This document shows positions 29,715 through 37,835 of a DNA stretch of 37,887 bases, piece after piece. Under the pieces are notes generated by a model. The model searched no databases. It was not told the DNA's origin and saw only the letters and a program-made list of their open reading frames with translations. The DNA comes from Nocardiopsis endophytica (GTDB taxonomy: Bacteria; Actinomycetota; Actinomycetes; Streptosporangiales; Streptosporangiaceae): assembly GCF_027706725.1 (NCBI RefSeq), contig NZ_JAQFWQ010000070.1, positions 1 through 37,887 on the forward strand. Reading direction: 5' to 3'. A program made the position numbers and the translations under genes. Within the stretch, counting starts at the first letter, position 1; every line of letters starts with the position of its first letter.

Positions 29715-29728
29715 GGTAAGCGCTATCC
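29715..29728. promoter_or_regulatory. LacI-type operator 1
   Basis: GGTAAGCGCTATCC is an imperfect palindrome fitting the shared motif GGWAARMGYTWWCC of the three LacI-like sites in this locus. It lies just downstream of the predicted start point of the ABC operon, where bound repressor would block elongation. Confidence 0.65.
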
Positions 29729-29746
29729 ATGGAATAGAATGCTCCG

Positions 29747-29775
29747 TTTCTAGCACCGCGTTACAGGGGTGTCAA
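29747..29775 (-). promoter_or_regulatory. Promoter of the ABC operon
   Basis: On the minus strand TTGACA (29770-29775) and TAGAAA (29747-29752) are 17 bases apart, a near-consensus promoter. Transcription should start near 29740, and operator 1 (29715-29728) follows. Confidence 0.7.
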
Positions 29776-29850
29776 CGGTTCACCCCTGCTGGCCACGATG
29801 GCCACGCGGTTCCCGCTCCGCCTTCACTGGGCCCCTCTGGCCAAATCCCG

Positions 29851-29864
29851 GGAAAGCGTTTACC
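29851..29864. promoter_or_regulatory. LacI-type operator 2
   Basis: GGAAAGCGTTTACC fits the same palindrome as operators 1 and 3. It lies ten bases before the GTG of the first dehydrogenase gene and probably represses that operon. Confidence 0.7.
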
Positions 29865-29873
29865 GTCAGGGGG

Positions 29874-31220
29874 GTGAACGATCCAGCGCAGCAGCAAGGG
29901 CCCAGACGGTACGCCATCGTCGGCACCGGATCCCGGGCCCGGATGTACACCCACGCGCTCGCCACCACCCACGCCCACCTGGGACGGCTCGTGGCGCTGT
30001 GCGACCCCAACCGCACACGCATGGCGGTGCACAACGCGATCCTCGCCGAGGAGGGCGCTCCCGAGGCGGCGACGCACCCGCCCGAGGAGTTCGGCGCGAT
30101 GCTCGCCGAGCACCGGGTGGACGAGGTGATCGTGTGCACCGTCGACCGGCTGCACGCCGACTACGTCGTCGCCGCCCTCGAGGCGGGGTGCGACGCGATC
30201 ACCGAGAAGCCCATGACCGCCGACCTCGACGGGTGCCGCCGCATCGCCGAGGCCCGCCGCGCCACCGGGCGCCGCGTCACGGTCGGCTTCAACTACCGTT
30301 ACAACCCCGTCCACCGGCAGGTGCACCGGATGCTCCGGGACGGGGCGATCGGCGAGATCGGGTCGGTGCACTTCGAGTGGCTGCTCGACCTGCGCCACGG
30401 CGCCGACTACTTCCGCCGCTGGCACCGCGACAAGCGCCAGTCCGGCGGGCTGCTGGTACACAAGGCCTCGCACCACTTCGACCTGGTCAACTGGTGGACC
30501 GGCGCGCGCCCGGAGGAGGTCTTCGCCTGGGGCGGGCTGTTCTTCTACGGCGAGGAGAACGGCCGGCGGCACGGGCTGGCCTCCGAGTACGAGCGCGCGC
30601 ACAGCGCCCCCGGCGCCCAGGGCGACCCGTTCGCGCTGCACATGGCCGACAGCCCGGACCTGACCGCGCTCTACCTGGACGCCGAGCACGAGGACGGCTA
30701 CCGGCGCGACCTCAACGTGTTCGGGCCCGGCATCACCATCGAGGACGACATGTCGGTGCTGGTGCGCTACGACACCGGGGTGCGGCTCAGCTACCACCTG
30801 GCGGCCTACTCGCCGTGGGAGGGCTACCGGGTCGCCTTCACCGGCAGCAAGGGGCGGCTGGAGCTTGACGTGACCGAGGTGCCCTCCACCCCGCCGCCCG
30901 GCGACGGGGCCGCGCCGGTGCGCGGGATGCCCGCGCCCAAGGAGTCCACCGTCTCCCGGCTGGTGCTGCGCAACCACTGGCGGCCCGCGGAGGAGATCCC
31001 GGTACAGGTGGGCGAGGGGACGCACGGCGGCGGCGACGTGCGCATGCTCGACTCGCTCTTCGGCGGCGGCGACGACGGGATCCGGCCGGACGACGCCGAC
31101 GGCGCCCGGGCGCTGCTGACCGGGCTGGCCGCCAACGCCTCGATGGCCTCGGGGGCGCCGGAGCGGATCGACGGCCTGCTCCCCGCCGGCCTGCTGCCGG
31201 ACGCCGGAGGCCACCGGTGA
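29874..31220 (+). CDS. Gfo/Idh/MocA family oxidoreductase
   Basis: A 448-residue NAD(P)-dependent sugar dehydrogenase-like protein. The Rossmann part begins RRYAIVGTGSRARMYTHAL, has the acidic end LCDPNRTR, and the family motif CDAITEKPMTADLDGC with catalytic Lys of the EKP stretch, then GFNYRYNPVHRQVHRML. His and Asp in LVHKASHHFDLVNWW are typical of the active site. It is longer than the usual 330-380 residues because of a long C-terminal domain. GTG 29874 lies directly behind operator 2. The next gene overlaps its stop (GTGA). Confidence 0.88.
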   Translation: MNDPAQQQGPRRYAIVGTGSRARMYTHALATTHAHLGRLVALCDPNRTRMAVHNAILAEEGAPEAATHPPEEFGAMLAEHRVDEVIVCTVDRLHADYVVAALEAGCDAITEKPMTADLDGCRRIAEARRATGRRVTVGFNYRYNPVHRQVHRMLRDGAIGEIGSVHFEWLLDLRHGADYFRRWHRDKRQSGGLLVHKASHHFDLVNWWTGARPEEVFAWGGLFFYGEENGRRHGLASEYERAHSAPGAQGDPFALHMADSPDLTALYLDAEHEDGYRRDLNVFGPGITIEDDMSVLVRYDTGVRLSYHLAAYSPWEGYRVAFTGSKGRLELDVTEVPSTPPPGDGAAPVRGMPAPKESTVSRLVLRNHWRPAEEIPVQVGEGTHGGGDVRMLDSLFGGGDDGIRPDDADGARALLTGLAANASMASGAPERIDGLLPAGLLPDAGGHR

Positions 31221-32368
31221 CCGGGGAGGGCCCCGTCCCGGTCGTGCTCGCCGGCGCCAACGGCCACGGCCGCTCCCACCTGCGCAACCTGCGCCGGCTC
31301 GCCGACGCCGGGCGGGTGCGCCTGGTGGGGGTGTGCGAGCGGGCCCCGCTCGCCGACGCCGGGCTGGAGGGGCTGGGGCCGGTCCCGGTCTCCGACGACC
31401 TGGGCGGCCTGATCGAGCGCACCGGCGCCCGGGCGGCCGTGATCGCCACCCCGATCCACACGCACCTGCCGCTGGCCCGCACCGCCCTGGAGCACGGGGC
31501 GCACGTGCTGCTGGAGAAGCCGCCCGCGGCCGGCGCCGCCGAGTTCGAGGCGCTGTGCGCCGCCGCCGACGCGGCCGGGCCGGCCTGCCAGATCGGGTTC
31601 CAGAGCCTGGGGTCGGCCGCCGTGGCGGCGGTGCGCCGGATGGTCGCCGACGGGGCGGTCGGCGAGGTGCGCGGCATCGGCGCCGCCGGGACCTGGGTGC
31701 GCACCTCGGCCTACTACGCGCGCGCGGACTGGGCCGGGCGCCGACGGCTGGACGGGCGCGACGTGGTCGACGGGGCGCTGACCAACCCCTTCGCGCACGC
31801 GGTGGCGACCGCCCTGGCCGTGGCCGGGGCCGACCGGACGCCGCCCGAGGGGGTGGAGGCCGAGCTCTTCCACGCGCACCCGATCGAGGCCGACGACACC
31901 TCGTGCGTGCGGGTGCGCACCCGCGGCGGGCCGCCGGTGGCGGTGGCGGTGACGCTCTGCGCCGAGCAGGCGCGCGACCCGTTCCTCACGGTGCACGGCT
32001 CGGAGGGGAGCATCGTGCTGGAGTACACCCGCGACCGGGTGGTGCTGCGGCGCGGGCGCCAGGAGCGGGTGTCGGTGCACCCGCGCACCGACCTGCTGGA
32101 GAACCTGCTCGACCACGCCGACGGGGGCGCCCGGCTGCTGGTGCCGCCCAGGGCGGTGGCCGGGTTCATGGGGGTGCTGGAGGCGGTGCGCACCGCCCCG
32201 GACCCCGAGCCGGTCCCCGCGGACGCCCAGGTGACCGAGGTGACCGACGAGGGGCTGCGGCGCACGGTGCGCGGCGTGGACGCGGCGGTGTTCGCCTGCG
32301 CCGAGCGGGTGGCCCTGTTCTCCGAGATCGGCGCGCCGTGGGCCGCCGGGAAAGGCGGCCGAGCATGA
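31217..32368 (+). CDS. Gfo/Idh/MocA family oxidoreductase
   Basis: A 383-residue dehydrogenase: VPVVLAGANGHGRSHLRNLRRL (a glycine-rich NAD(P) loop), the ATPIHTHLPLARTALEHGAHVLLEKPPAAG segment with the EKP Lys, and a C-terminal sheet domain. The GAN-x-HG start differs from the usual GxGxxG. It overlaps the previous gene and the DUF6807 gene by four bases each, so the three are made together, probably to oxidise the imported sugar or its derivative. Confidence 0.85.
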   Translation: MTGEGPVPVVLAGANGHGRSHLRNLRRLADAGRVRLVGVCERAPLADAGLEGLGPVPVSDDLGGLIERTGARAAVIATPIHTHLPLARTALEHGAHVLLEKPPAAGAAEFEALCAAADAAGPACQIGFQSLGSAAVAAVRRMVADGAVGEVRGIGAAGTWVRTSAYYARADWAGRRRLDGRDVVDGALTNPFAHAVATALAVAGADRTPPEGVEAELFHAHPIEADDTSCVRVRTRGGPPVAVAVTLCAEQARDPFLTVHGSEGSIVLEYTRDRVVLRRGRQERVSVHPRTDLLENLLDHADGGARLLVPPRAVAGFMGVLEAVRTAPDPEPVPADAQVTEVTDEGLRRTVRGVDAAVFACAERVALFSEIGAPWAAGKGGRA

Positions 32369-33231
32369 CGGCTCCGCAGAGCGACCGGCCCGTCCCCGCA
32401 CTGAACGTGTCCGGCCTGCCCGTGGCCGAGCTGCGGTCGGGCGCCGGCGTGGCCCCCGGGCTGTCGCCCCGGGCCCACCTGCACCCGGTGCGCACCCTGG
32501 GCGGGACCGCGGTGACCGAGGTGTTCCCCGACGACCACCGGCACCACTTGGGGACGGGGGTGACCGTGGCCGACGTCGACGGCGCCAGCTTCTGGGGCGG
32601 GCGCACCTTCACCCGGGACCGGGGGTCGGTGATGCTGGACAACCACGGCCGCCAGGAGCACGTGCGGTGGCTGGAGGAGGCCCCGGACCGGCGGGTCGAG
32701 GAGCTGTCCTGGACCGGGCCGGACGGCGGGGAGCTGCTGAGCGAGGAGCGCACGGCGTCGGCCGCGCCTGCGACGGACGGGGCATGGGTGCTCCGGATGC
32801 GGACGCGGCTGCGCAACACCGCGGGCCGGGAGCTGGTGATCGGGAGCCCGGCGACCAACGGGCGGCCGGGCGCGGGGTACGGCGGCCTGTTCTGGCGGGC
32901 GCCGATCGCCGAAGAGGCGCCGGAGTGCTTCGGTTCGGGGCCCGGGGGCGAGGCGGAGCTGCACGGGTCGCGGGCGGAGTGGGTGGCGCTGTCGGGAACC
33001 GCTCCGGCCGGGGGGCCGTGGACGCTGGTGTTCGCGCAGACGGGGGCCGTGCGGGACCCGTGGTTCATCCGGGCCGCCGAGTACCCGGGGGTGGGCACGT
33101 CGCTGGCCTGGGACGAGGTGCTCCGCGTGGCCGACGGGGGCGTGGTGGAGCGCGGCTGGGCGGTCGTGGTGGCTGACGGGCACCTGTCCCCTGAGGAGGC
33201 GGGGCGCCTTGTGGCGGCCCTGCCGGGGTAG
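32365..33231 (+). CDS. DUF6807 (PmoA-like) family protein
   Basis: A 288-residue protein with HLHPVRTLGGTAVTEVFPDDHRHHLGTGVTVADVDGASFWGGRTF near the N-terminus, followed by beta-rich sequence. The HPxxTxxGxxVTxxFPxDHxHHxG pattern is that of the DUF6807/PmoA family, often found in sugar-acid or keto-sugar loci and of unknown reaction; the His-rich part may bind a metal. It is translationally coupled to the dehydrogenase gene. Confidence 0.85.
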   Translation: MTAPQSDRPVPALNVSGLPVAELRSGAGVAPGLSPRAHLHPVRTLGGTAVTEVFPDDHRHHLGTGVTVADVDGASFWGGRTFTRDRGSVMLDNHGRQEHVRWLEEAPDRRVEELSWTGPDGGELLSEERTASAAPATDGAWVLRMRTRLRNTAGRELVIGSPATNGRPGAGYGGLFWRAPIAEEAPECFGSGPGGEAELHGSRAEWVALSGTAPAGGPWTLVFAQTGAVRDPWFIRAAEYPGVGTSLAWDEVLRVADGGVVERGWAVVVADGHLSPEEAGRLVAALPG

Positions 33232-33261
33232 CCGGCCCCGCCGGGCGGGGGGCCTGGAGAA

Positions 33262-33329
33262 CTCCTTTCCACTCCCCGTTCCCCCTCTCCCTGCCTCTCC
33301 CTCCCTCCTCTCCCCTGCCCCTCCCCTTC
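33262..33329. other. Pyrimidine tract before the epimerase gene
   Basis: In this 68-base stretch 64 bases are C or T on the plus strand (purines only at 33271, 33278, 33293 and 33317). It is not seen elsewhere in the window. It separates the dehydrogenase-DUF6807 unit from the epimerase gene and may affect translation or DNA structure. No U-run terminator is evident. Confidence 0.7.
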
Positions 33330-33353
33330 ACAACACGAAAGGCGGTTCTTGGA

Positions 33354-34238
33354 ATGCGCGTGCTGGTCACCGGAGGGTCCGGGCGGCTGGGCCGGAGCGT
33401 GGTCGAGGTGTTCGCCCGGCGCGGCCACGAGGTGACGTCGGTGGACGCGTCCCCCGGCCCGGAGCGGCCCGGGGTCGAATTCCGCGAGGTCGACCTGCTG
33501 GACGACGGAGCGCGGGCGCGGGTGTTCGCCGACGTCCGGCCCGAGGCGGTGGCGCACCTGGCGGGGATCGCGGTGCCGCACGCCCGGCCGGGCGCCGAGA
33601 CGGTGGCGGTCAACGCCCGGCTGGCGTGGGGGGTGCTGGACGACGCCCGCGCGCACGGTGCACGGTCGGTGGCGGCGGCCTCCTCCCCCACGGTGTTCGG
33701 GTACGGACCCGCGGACTGGGCGCCCGAGCGGCTGCCGCTCGACGAGGGGCACCCGGTGGCGCCGGTGCACGCCTACGGCCTGAGCAAGGCGGTCATCGAG
33801 GAGACGGTGCGCACGCTGGCCCGCTCGTCCGACGGCGGGTGCGTGTTCACCGCGGTGCGCCCGGGGTACGTCATCGCGCCCGAGGAGTGGGAGGGGGCGC
33901 CCACGCAGCAGGGGCACACGGTGGCCGAGCGGCTGGCCCGCCCGGAGCTGGCGGCGGCGTCGCTGTTCAACTACGTCGACGCCGAGGACGCCGCCGAGCT
34001 GTTCGCGCTGATCGCCGAGGACGCCTCGGGGGCGGCGCAGGGGCGGGTGCTGCACGCCATCGCCGAGGACCCGATGGCCGAGGGGCCGCTGTCGGAGCTG
34101 CTGCCCCGGTTCCACCCGGGGACCGCCGCGGCGGCCGCGTCGCTGGCGCCCGGGCGGGCGGCGTTCTCCAGCGCCGAGGCCCGCCGGCTGCTGGGCTGGA
34201 TCCCCCGACGCACCTGGCGCGAGCGGCTACGATCCTAG
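33354..34238 (+). CDS. NAD-dependent epimerase/dehydratase (extended SDR)
   Basis: A 294-residue SDR protein with the NAD-binding loop MRVLVTGGSGRLGRSVVEV, the SSPTVFGYG segment (Ser of the active site) and the catalytic YGLSK pair (Tyr and Lys). It would act on a sugar, sugar nucleotide or related alcohol. The ribosome site (AAAGG, 33340) is weak and distant. It follows the dehydrogenase operon by 120 bases and may be co-transcribed. Confidence 0.88.
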   Translation: MRVLVTGGSGRLGRSVVEVFARRGHEVTSVDASPGPERPGVEFREVDLLDDGARARVFADVRPEAVAHLAGIAVPHARPGAETVAVNARLAWGVLDDARAHGARSVAAASSPTVFGYGPADWAPERLPLDEGHPVAPVHAYGLSKAVIEETVRTLARSSDGGCVFTAVRPGYVIAPEEWEGAPTQQGHTVAERLARPELAAASLFNYVDAEDAAELFALIAEDASGAAQGRVLHAIAEDPMAEGPLSELLPRFHPGTAAAAASLAPGRAAFSSAEARRLLGWIPRRTWRERLRS

Positions 34239-34246
34239 GAAAGCCA

Positions 34247-34260
34247 GGAAAAAGTTTTCC
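34247..34260. promoter_or_regulatory. LacI-type operator 3
   Basis: GGAAAAAGTTTTCC is an almost perfect palindrome, 85 bases before the lacI-type start. It fits the operators at 29715 and 29851 and suggests autoregulation. Confidence 0.7.
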
Positions 34261-34344
34261 GTCCGGAGTGGGCGCGATCCGCGCGCCACGGGACGAGCCG
34301 GGCGGCGAGCGTTCGCGAACCGGGGGGCGGGGAGGACACCGCAA

Positions 34345-35382
34345 GTGGACAGCCAGAGCAGCGGCAACGTCACATTGGAGCAGGTCGCCCAGCATGCGGG
34401 GGTCTCGCTGGCGACCGCTTCGCGGGTGCTGAACGGCAGCACCCGGCAGGTGGGCGAGAAGCTGCGCAAGAAGGTGCTGGCCAGCGCGGGCGAGCTGGGG
34501 TACCTGCCCAACGCCTCGGCGCAGGCGCTGGCGCGCAATTCCAGCTCCCTGGTCGGGCTGATCGTGCACGACATCGCCGACCCGTACTTCTCCAGCATCG
34601 CGGCGGGCGTGACCGGCCGCGCCGAGGAGGAGGGGCTGGTGGTGGTGCTGGGCACCACGGGGCGCGCTCCGCAGCGGGAGACCGAGATCCTGGCCACGCT
34701 CAGGGCGCACCGGGCCAAGGCCGTGGTGCTGGCGGGCACCAGGACGGTGGACGAGGCGGGGAACCGGAACCTGGCCGCCGAGATCGAGCGGTTCACCGCC
34801 CAGGGCGGCCGGGTGGCGTGCGTGTCGCAGGGCGGGCTGCCGGCCGACACGGTGGTCCCGGCCAACCGGGAGGGCGCGGCGGACCTCGCGCGGCGGCTGA
34901 TCACGATGGGGCACCGGCGGTTCGCGGTGCTGGCGGGGCCGCCGGACCTGCGCACGGCGCGCGACCGGCTGGACGGGTTCCACGGCGCGCTGTCGGAGGC
35001 GGGGATCGAGCCCGCCTACCACGACGTGGTGCACGGGGCCTTCACCCGTGACGGGGGGTACGCCTCGACGCAGCGCCTGCTGGCGGCGGGGACGGACGCG
35101 ACGTGCCTGTTCGCGGTGAACGACGTGATGGCGACGGGCGCGATCGCGGCCCTGCGCGATGCGGGCCTGCGGGTGCCGGAGGACCTGTCGGTGGCGGGGT
35201 TCGACGACATCCCGACGCTGCGGGACCTGATCCCGTCCCTGACGACGGTGCGGCTGCCGCTGGAGTGGATGGGCCAGGAGGCGGCGAGGCTGGCCTTGGC
35301 CGAGGCCCCGGCCGCCGAGCCGAGGAGGGTCCCGGCGGGGGCGGAGGTGGTCCTGCGGGACAGCACGGCGCCCCCGGCGTAG
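34345..35382 (+). CDS. LacI family transcriptional regulator
   Basis: A 345-residue LacI/GalR repressor. The N-terminal domain reads VTLEQVAQHAGVSLATASRVLNGSTRQVGEKLRKKVLASAGELGYLPNASAQALA, with the hinge helix in the last part. The periplasmic-binding-like effector domain starts LVGLIVHDIADPYFSSIAAG and ends AGFDDIPTLRDLIPSLTTVRLP. The GTG follows GGAGG. The three palindromes at 29715, 29851 and 34247 are its probable operators; the inducer is likely the imported sugar or a product of the locus. Confidence 0.93.
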   Translation: MDSQSSGNVTLEQVAQHAGVSLATASRVLNGSTRQVGEKLRKKVLASAGELGYLPNASAQALARNSSSLVGLIVHDIADPYFSSIAAGVTGRAEEEGLVVVLGTTGRAPQRETEILATLRAHRAKAVVLAGTRTVDEAGNRNLAAEIERFTAQGGRVACVSQGGLPADTVVPANREGAADLARRLITMGHRRFAVLAGPPDLRTARDRLDGFHGALSEAGIEPAYHDVVHGAFTRDGGYASTQRLLAAGTDATCLFAVNDVMATGAIAALRDAGLRVPEDLSVAGFDDIPTLRDLIPSLTTVRLPLEWMGQEAARLALAEAPAAEPRRVPAGAEVVLRDSTAPPA

Positions 35383-35453
35383 CGGCGGGGCGGGTGCCGC
35401 AGGTCGGACCGCGGTCGGTTGCCCGGCCGTCCGGCGCCGTGGAATGGACGCTT

Positions 35454-35496
35454 CAGGGGCGGGAAGGCGGCGATACCGCCGCCCTCGATGCCCCTG
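35454..35496. terminator. Bidirectional terminator
   Basis: Inner arms GGCGGCG (35466-35472) and CGCCGCC (35477-35483) around ATAC, plus outer arms CAGGGGC (35454-35460) and GCCCCTG (35490-35496). It lies between the convergent lacI-type and cyclase genes. Confidence 0.65.
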
Positions 35497-35513
35497 GCGC
35501 CTTGTGGGCGGGG

Positions 35514-36470
35514 TCAGAAGGTGGCGATGGGGTTGACCGGGCTGCCGGTCGTGGCGGCGAAGCGGACCGGGGCGACCGACAGGTGGAAGTCCCACTGGCC
35601 GAGTTCGGCGGCCGTCGCCGCGCACGCCTCCAGGTCGCAGTTGTCGAGCATCCACAGGCCCATCGCGACCAGGCTCACGGCGTGGACCGGCATCAGCACG
35701 CCGTCATACCCCGACGGTTGAACGTCCTGAGGGGTGTCGGCGCCGATGAGGGCGGCCTCCCGCTCGTGCAGCCACGGCAGGCAGGAGGCGTGCCAGCCGG
35801 CCTGCGTGATGCCGCCGGCCGCACCTCCCTCGTGCCGGACGCGGCCGCCGCCGGTGCGCAGGAGCACCGCGTCGCCGGACCGCACCCGCACGCCCTGGCG
35901 GCGCTCGGCCTCCTCGAGGTCCTCGGGGAACACGCCCTGCCCCGGTTCCAGCCACGGCACGCCGCGGACCGCGGTGACGTCCAGCAGGACGCCGCGCGTG
36001 ATGATCCCGTTCGCCGCCGCCGTGACGGCCGCCCACCCCGATCCCGTCGAGGCGCCGACCGACGAGTGCGGCCGCCCGTTGTACATCTCGCCGTCCCAGA
36101 GGATGTGGCACGGTGCGTCGATGTGGGTGACGGTGTTCCCGTGGAAGTTGAGGGAGACCTGCTCGTTGGCGAACCCCCAGCGCCGGTCGTCGCGGAACCG
36201 GGGCACGGGCATGTCCTCTGCTCCGGGCATGTCGGCCGCGCAGGGGCACACCGTCGTCGAGCGCTCCATCTCCTGCGGCGCGGTGACCTCCCACGCGCAC
36301 GACACGCTCCTGCCGTGGCGCACGGACCGCGCCGCCGCCAGCCGGACGCCGTCGGTGATGTGGTTCAGGGTGCCGAGCTCGTCGTCGTCGCCCCACCGCC
36401 CCCAGTTCGACAGCGTGTCGAAGTACCCGAACACGTCGTCCTGTGTCGGTCGTGGCCGCTCTGCCGTCAT
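35514..36470 (-). CDS. Cyclase-family hydrolase (kynurenine formamidase-like fold)
   Basis: A 318-residue protein of the PF04199 cyclase family. The metal-binding motif of that family (HxGTHxDxPxH) appears as HGNTVTHIDAPCHILWDG near residues 110-127. Other landmarks are LGTLNHITDGVRLAA, ITRGVLLDV and MPVHAVSLVAMGLWMLDN near the end. Members hydrolyse N-formylkynurenine or cyclic amides, or are of unknown function; the longer 318-residue form here fits the uncharacterised actinomycete subgroup. A GGAGGAGT site is 10 bases before the ATG. It stands alone. Confidence 0.87.
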   Translation of the reverse strand: MTAERPRPTQDDVFGYFDTLSNWGRWGDDDELGTLNHITDGVRLAAARSVRHGRSVSCAWEVTAPQEMERSTTVCPCAADMPGAEDMPVPRFRDDRRWGFANEQVSLNFHGNTVTHIDAPCHILWDGEMYNGRPHSSVGASTGSGWAAVTAAANGIITRGVLLDVTAVRGVPWLEPGQGVFPEDLEEAERRQGVRVRSGDAVLLRTGGGRVRHEGGAAGGITQAGWHASCLPWLHEREAALIGADTPQDVQPSGYDGVLMPVHAVSLVAMGLWMLDNCDLEACAATAAELGQWDFHLSVAPVRFAATTGSPVNPIATF

Positions 36471-36549
36471 CCGGGCATCGACTCCTCCGGTCGCGCGGTT
36501 CGGGTAGGGGCAGGCTACCGCTGGACCGCCGCCCGCACCGGCCGGTCGT

Positions 36550-36777
36550 TCAGGCCGGGGGCGTCCACTGGACGAGCGGGGCCCCGGCCCGTGCCAGGGC
36601 GCGGCCGGGCAGGAGCCGGAACCCGGCGTTGCGCACCGACTGGCGCAGGCCGCCGCCGAGGTCGGCCCCGATGCGCGCGATGACGGCCGCCTGCCGGGTG
36701 ATCGCCCGGCAGCGGGGACGCCGGTCCGCGTCGAACGCCGCCAGCGCAGGTCCCAGGCCGCGTCCGGTCGGCCACAT
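36550..36777 (-). pseudogene. C-terminal remnant of an FAD-dependent monooxygenase
   Basis: The 75-residue frame contains PALAAFDADRRPRCRAITRQAAVIARIG, resembling the last helices of p-hydroxybenzoate-hydroxylase-like monooxygenases (ALxxYdaxRRPR), and ends LVQWTPPA, a usual end for them. The FAD-binding part and the GDAAH segment are missing; upstream (higher coordinates) the DNA is repeat sequence. I infer a gene broken at about 36780. Confidence 0.55.
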
Positions 36778-36869
36778 CGACCGGGCGCATGTCGGCGGAC
36801 TCGCCGCCTCGATGGTGCGGAGCGGCCGGCTCCGCGGCCGACCCGAGCCCTCCGACGCGGTAGTCCCCG

Positions 36870-36975
36870 GCCGCAGGAGCCGCCTCGTCTCCGCTTCCCT
36901 CCGGCAGCGCTGTCGGGTGCAGCGCGCGCGTAGTCACCGTGGTCGGCAGCGGCGGAAGAGCTGGTACCCCGCTCA
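36870..36975. repeat. Dispersed repeat, degenerate copy
   Basis: This stretch shares CCTCCGGCAGCG, GTAGTCACCGTGG and GAGCTGGTACC-like runs with the adjacent copy at 36955-37265, in the same orientation. It is a more diverged, tandem copy of the same element. Confidence 0.5.
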
Positions 36976-37265
36976 CCGGCCCGGCCGAGAGGCGGGTAGC
37001 CGGGATGTGAGGTGGAGGGCGGCGACGAAAGGCCTGCGGCCCTTCCGGCAGCGTCGTCGGCCGTCCGGCGTGTGCGTGGTCACCGGTGATGGCGGCGACG
37101 GAGTGAGCAGGGCGGTTCCCGGCCCGGTCGCCCGTCCGGCGGGCCCCGGGTGGTCCGGGAAGGCGGTGGGGGGCGGGATCGCGCTCTCCGTCGCCCGGGA
37201 CGGCTGTCGAGCCGACACGGCGAACCCCAGCAGGGTCGTGACCTGGGCGAACACTCCGCGTTAAG
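36955..37265. repeat. Dispersed repeat, right copy (inverted to left edge)
   Basis: The reverse complement of this region matches 60-330 with shared runs GGTGACCACGCACACGC, TTCGTCGCCGCCCTCCACC and GAGCGGGGTACCAGCTC. The two copies face each other in inverted orientation near the two ends of the window. Confidence 0.7.
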
Positions 37266-37332
37266 GGCGGCAAGGGGCAGGATGCGCGCTCCGCGACACC
37301 CACGCAGGCTCCTGGGCGACGAACGCGACGAC
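37266..37332. other. Intergenic DNA of lower GC
   Basis: From here to the end of the window no gene is supported. The base composition is less GC-rich than the coding part, and the open frames that cross it lack ribosome sites and known domains. Confidence 0.5.
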
Positions 37333-37545
37333 ACCAGAACGGGATTCGGGAACAGGATGCCCGATTCATGCCCGTTCACCCCAACAGGATCACCGCCCGG
37401 GGCGACAACAAGGCCGCCCGGACGCCTCGGCCGCACGCCCGAGGCCCACACAAGCCCGATATCGACTACAGACAGTGACACAGAGCCGGGAAAACGGCCC
37501 CGATGCGCCATTCAGGGCCCCACTGACACCGAATCCCGTTCTGGT
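37333..37545. repeat. 17-bp perfect inverted repeat, arms 179 bp apart
   Basis: ACCAGAACGGGATTCGG at 37333-37349 is perfectly complementary to 37529-37545. The 179 bases between hold no recognisable gene. It could be the ends of a small non-autonomous element, or two inverted copies of another dispersed repeat. Confidence 0.65.
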
Positions 37546-37713
37546 ACCGCGATGACCGTGCACCCGCGACGCCCGCACGGCCGGTCCAGCCGCCGAACAG
37601 GGCCCAGAAGGAGACCCGACCCCCTCAGAACCGGACAAACCAGGCGCCAGACCAGTAGCGACTCGACCGAAACCCGCCTTCCGGGCACTCCGGGCCCCCT
37701 GGGGCAAACTTGG

Positions 37714-37760
37714 GTCGTGAAACCGACGCCCGATCCATCTAAAAGCGTCGATTTCACGAC
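37714..37760. repeat. 16-bp inverted repeat with one mismatch
   Basis: Arms 37714-37729 and 37745-37760 pair at 15 of 16 positions around a 15-base loop. It lies in gene-free DNA. It could form a hairpin or be a REP-like unit. Confidence 0.6.
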
Positions 37761-37835
37761 GCAGGATGCCCGACCCCCTCCCCCGCCGCCCGGCATGCCC
37801 GGTATGCACCGCCCGGACGGCCCCCTCCACGATGA

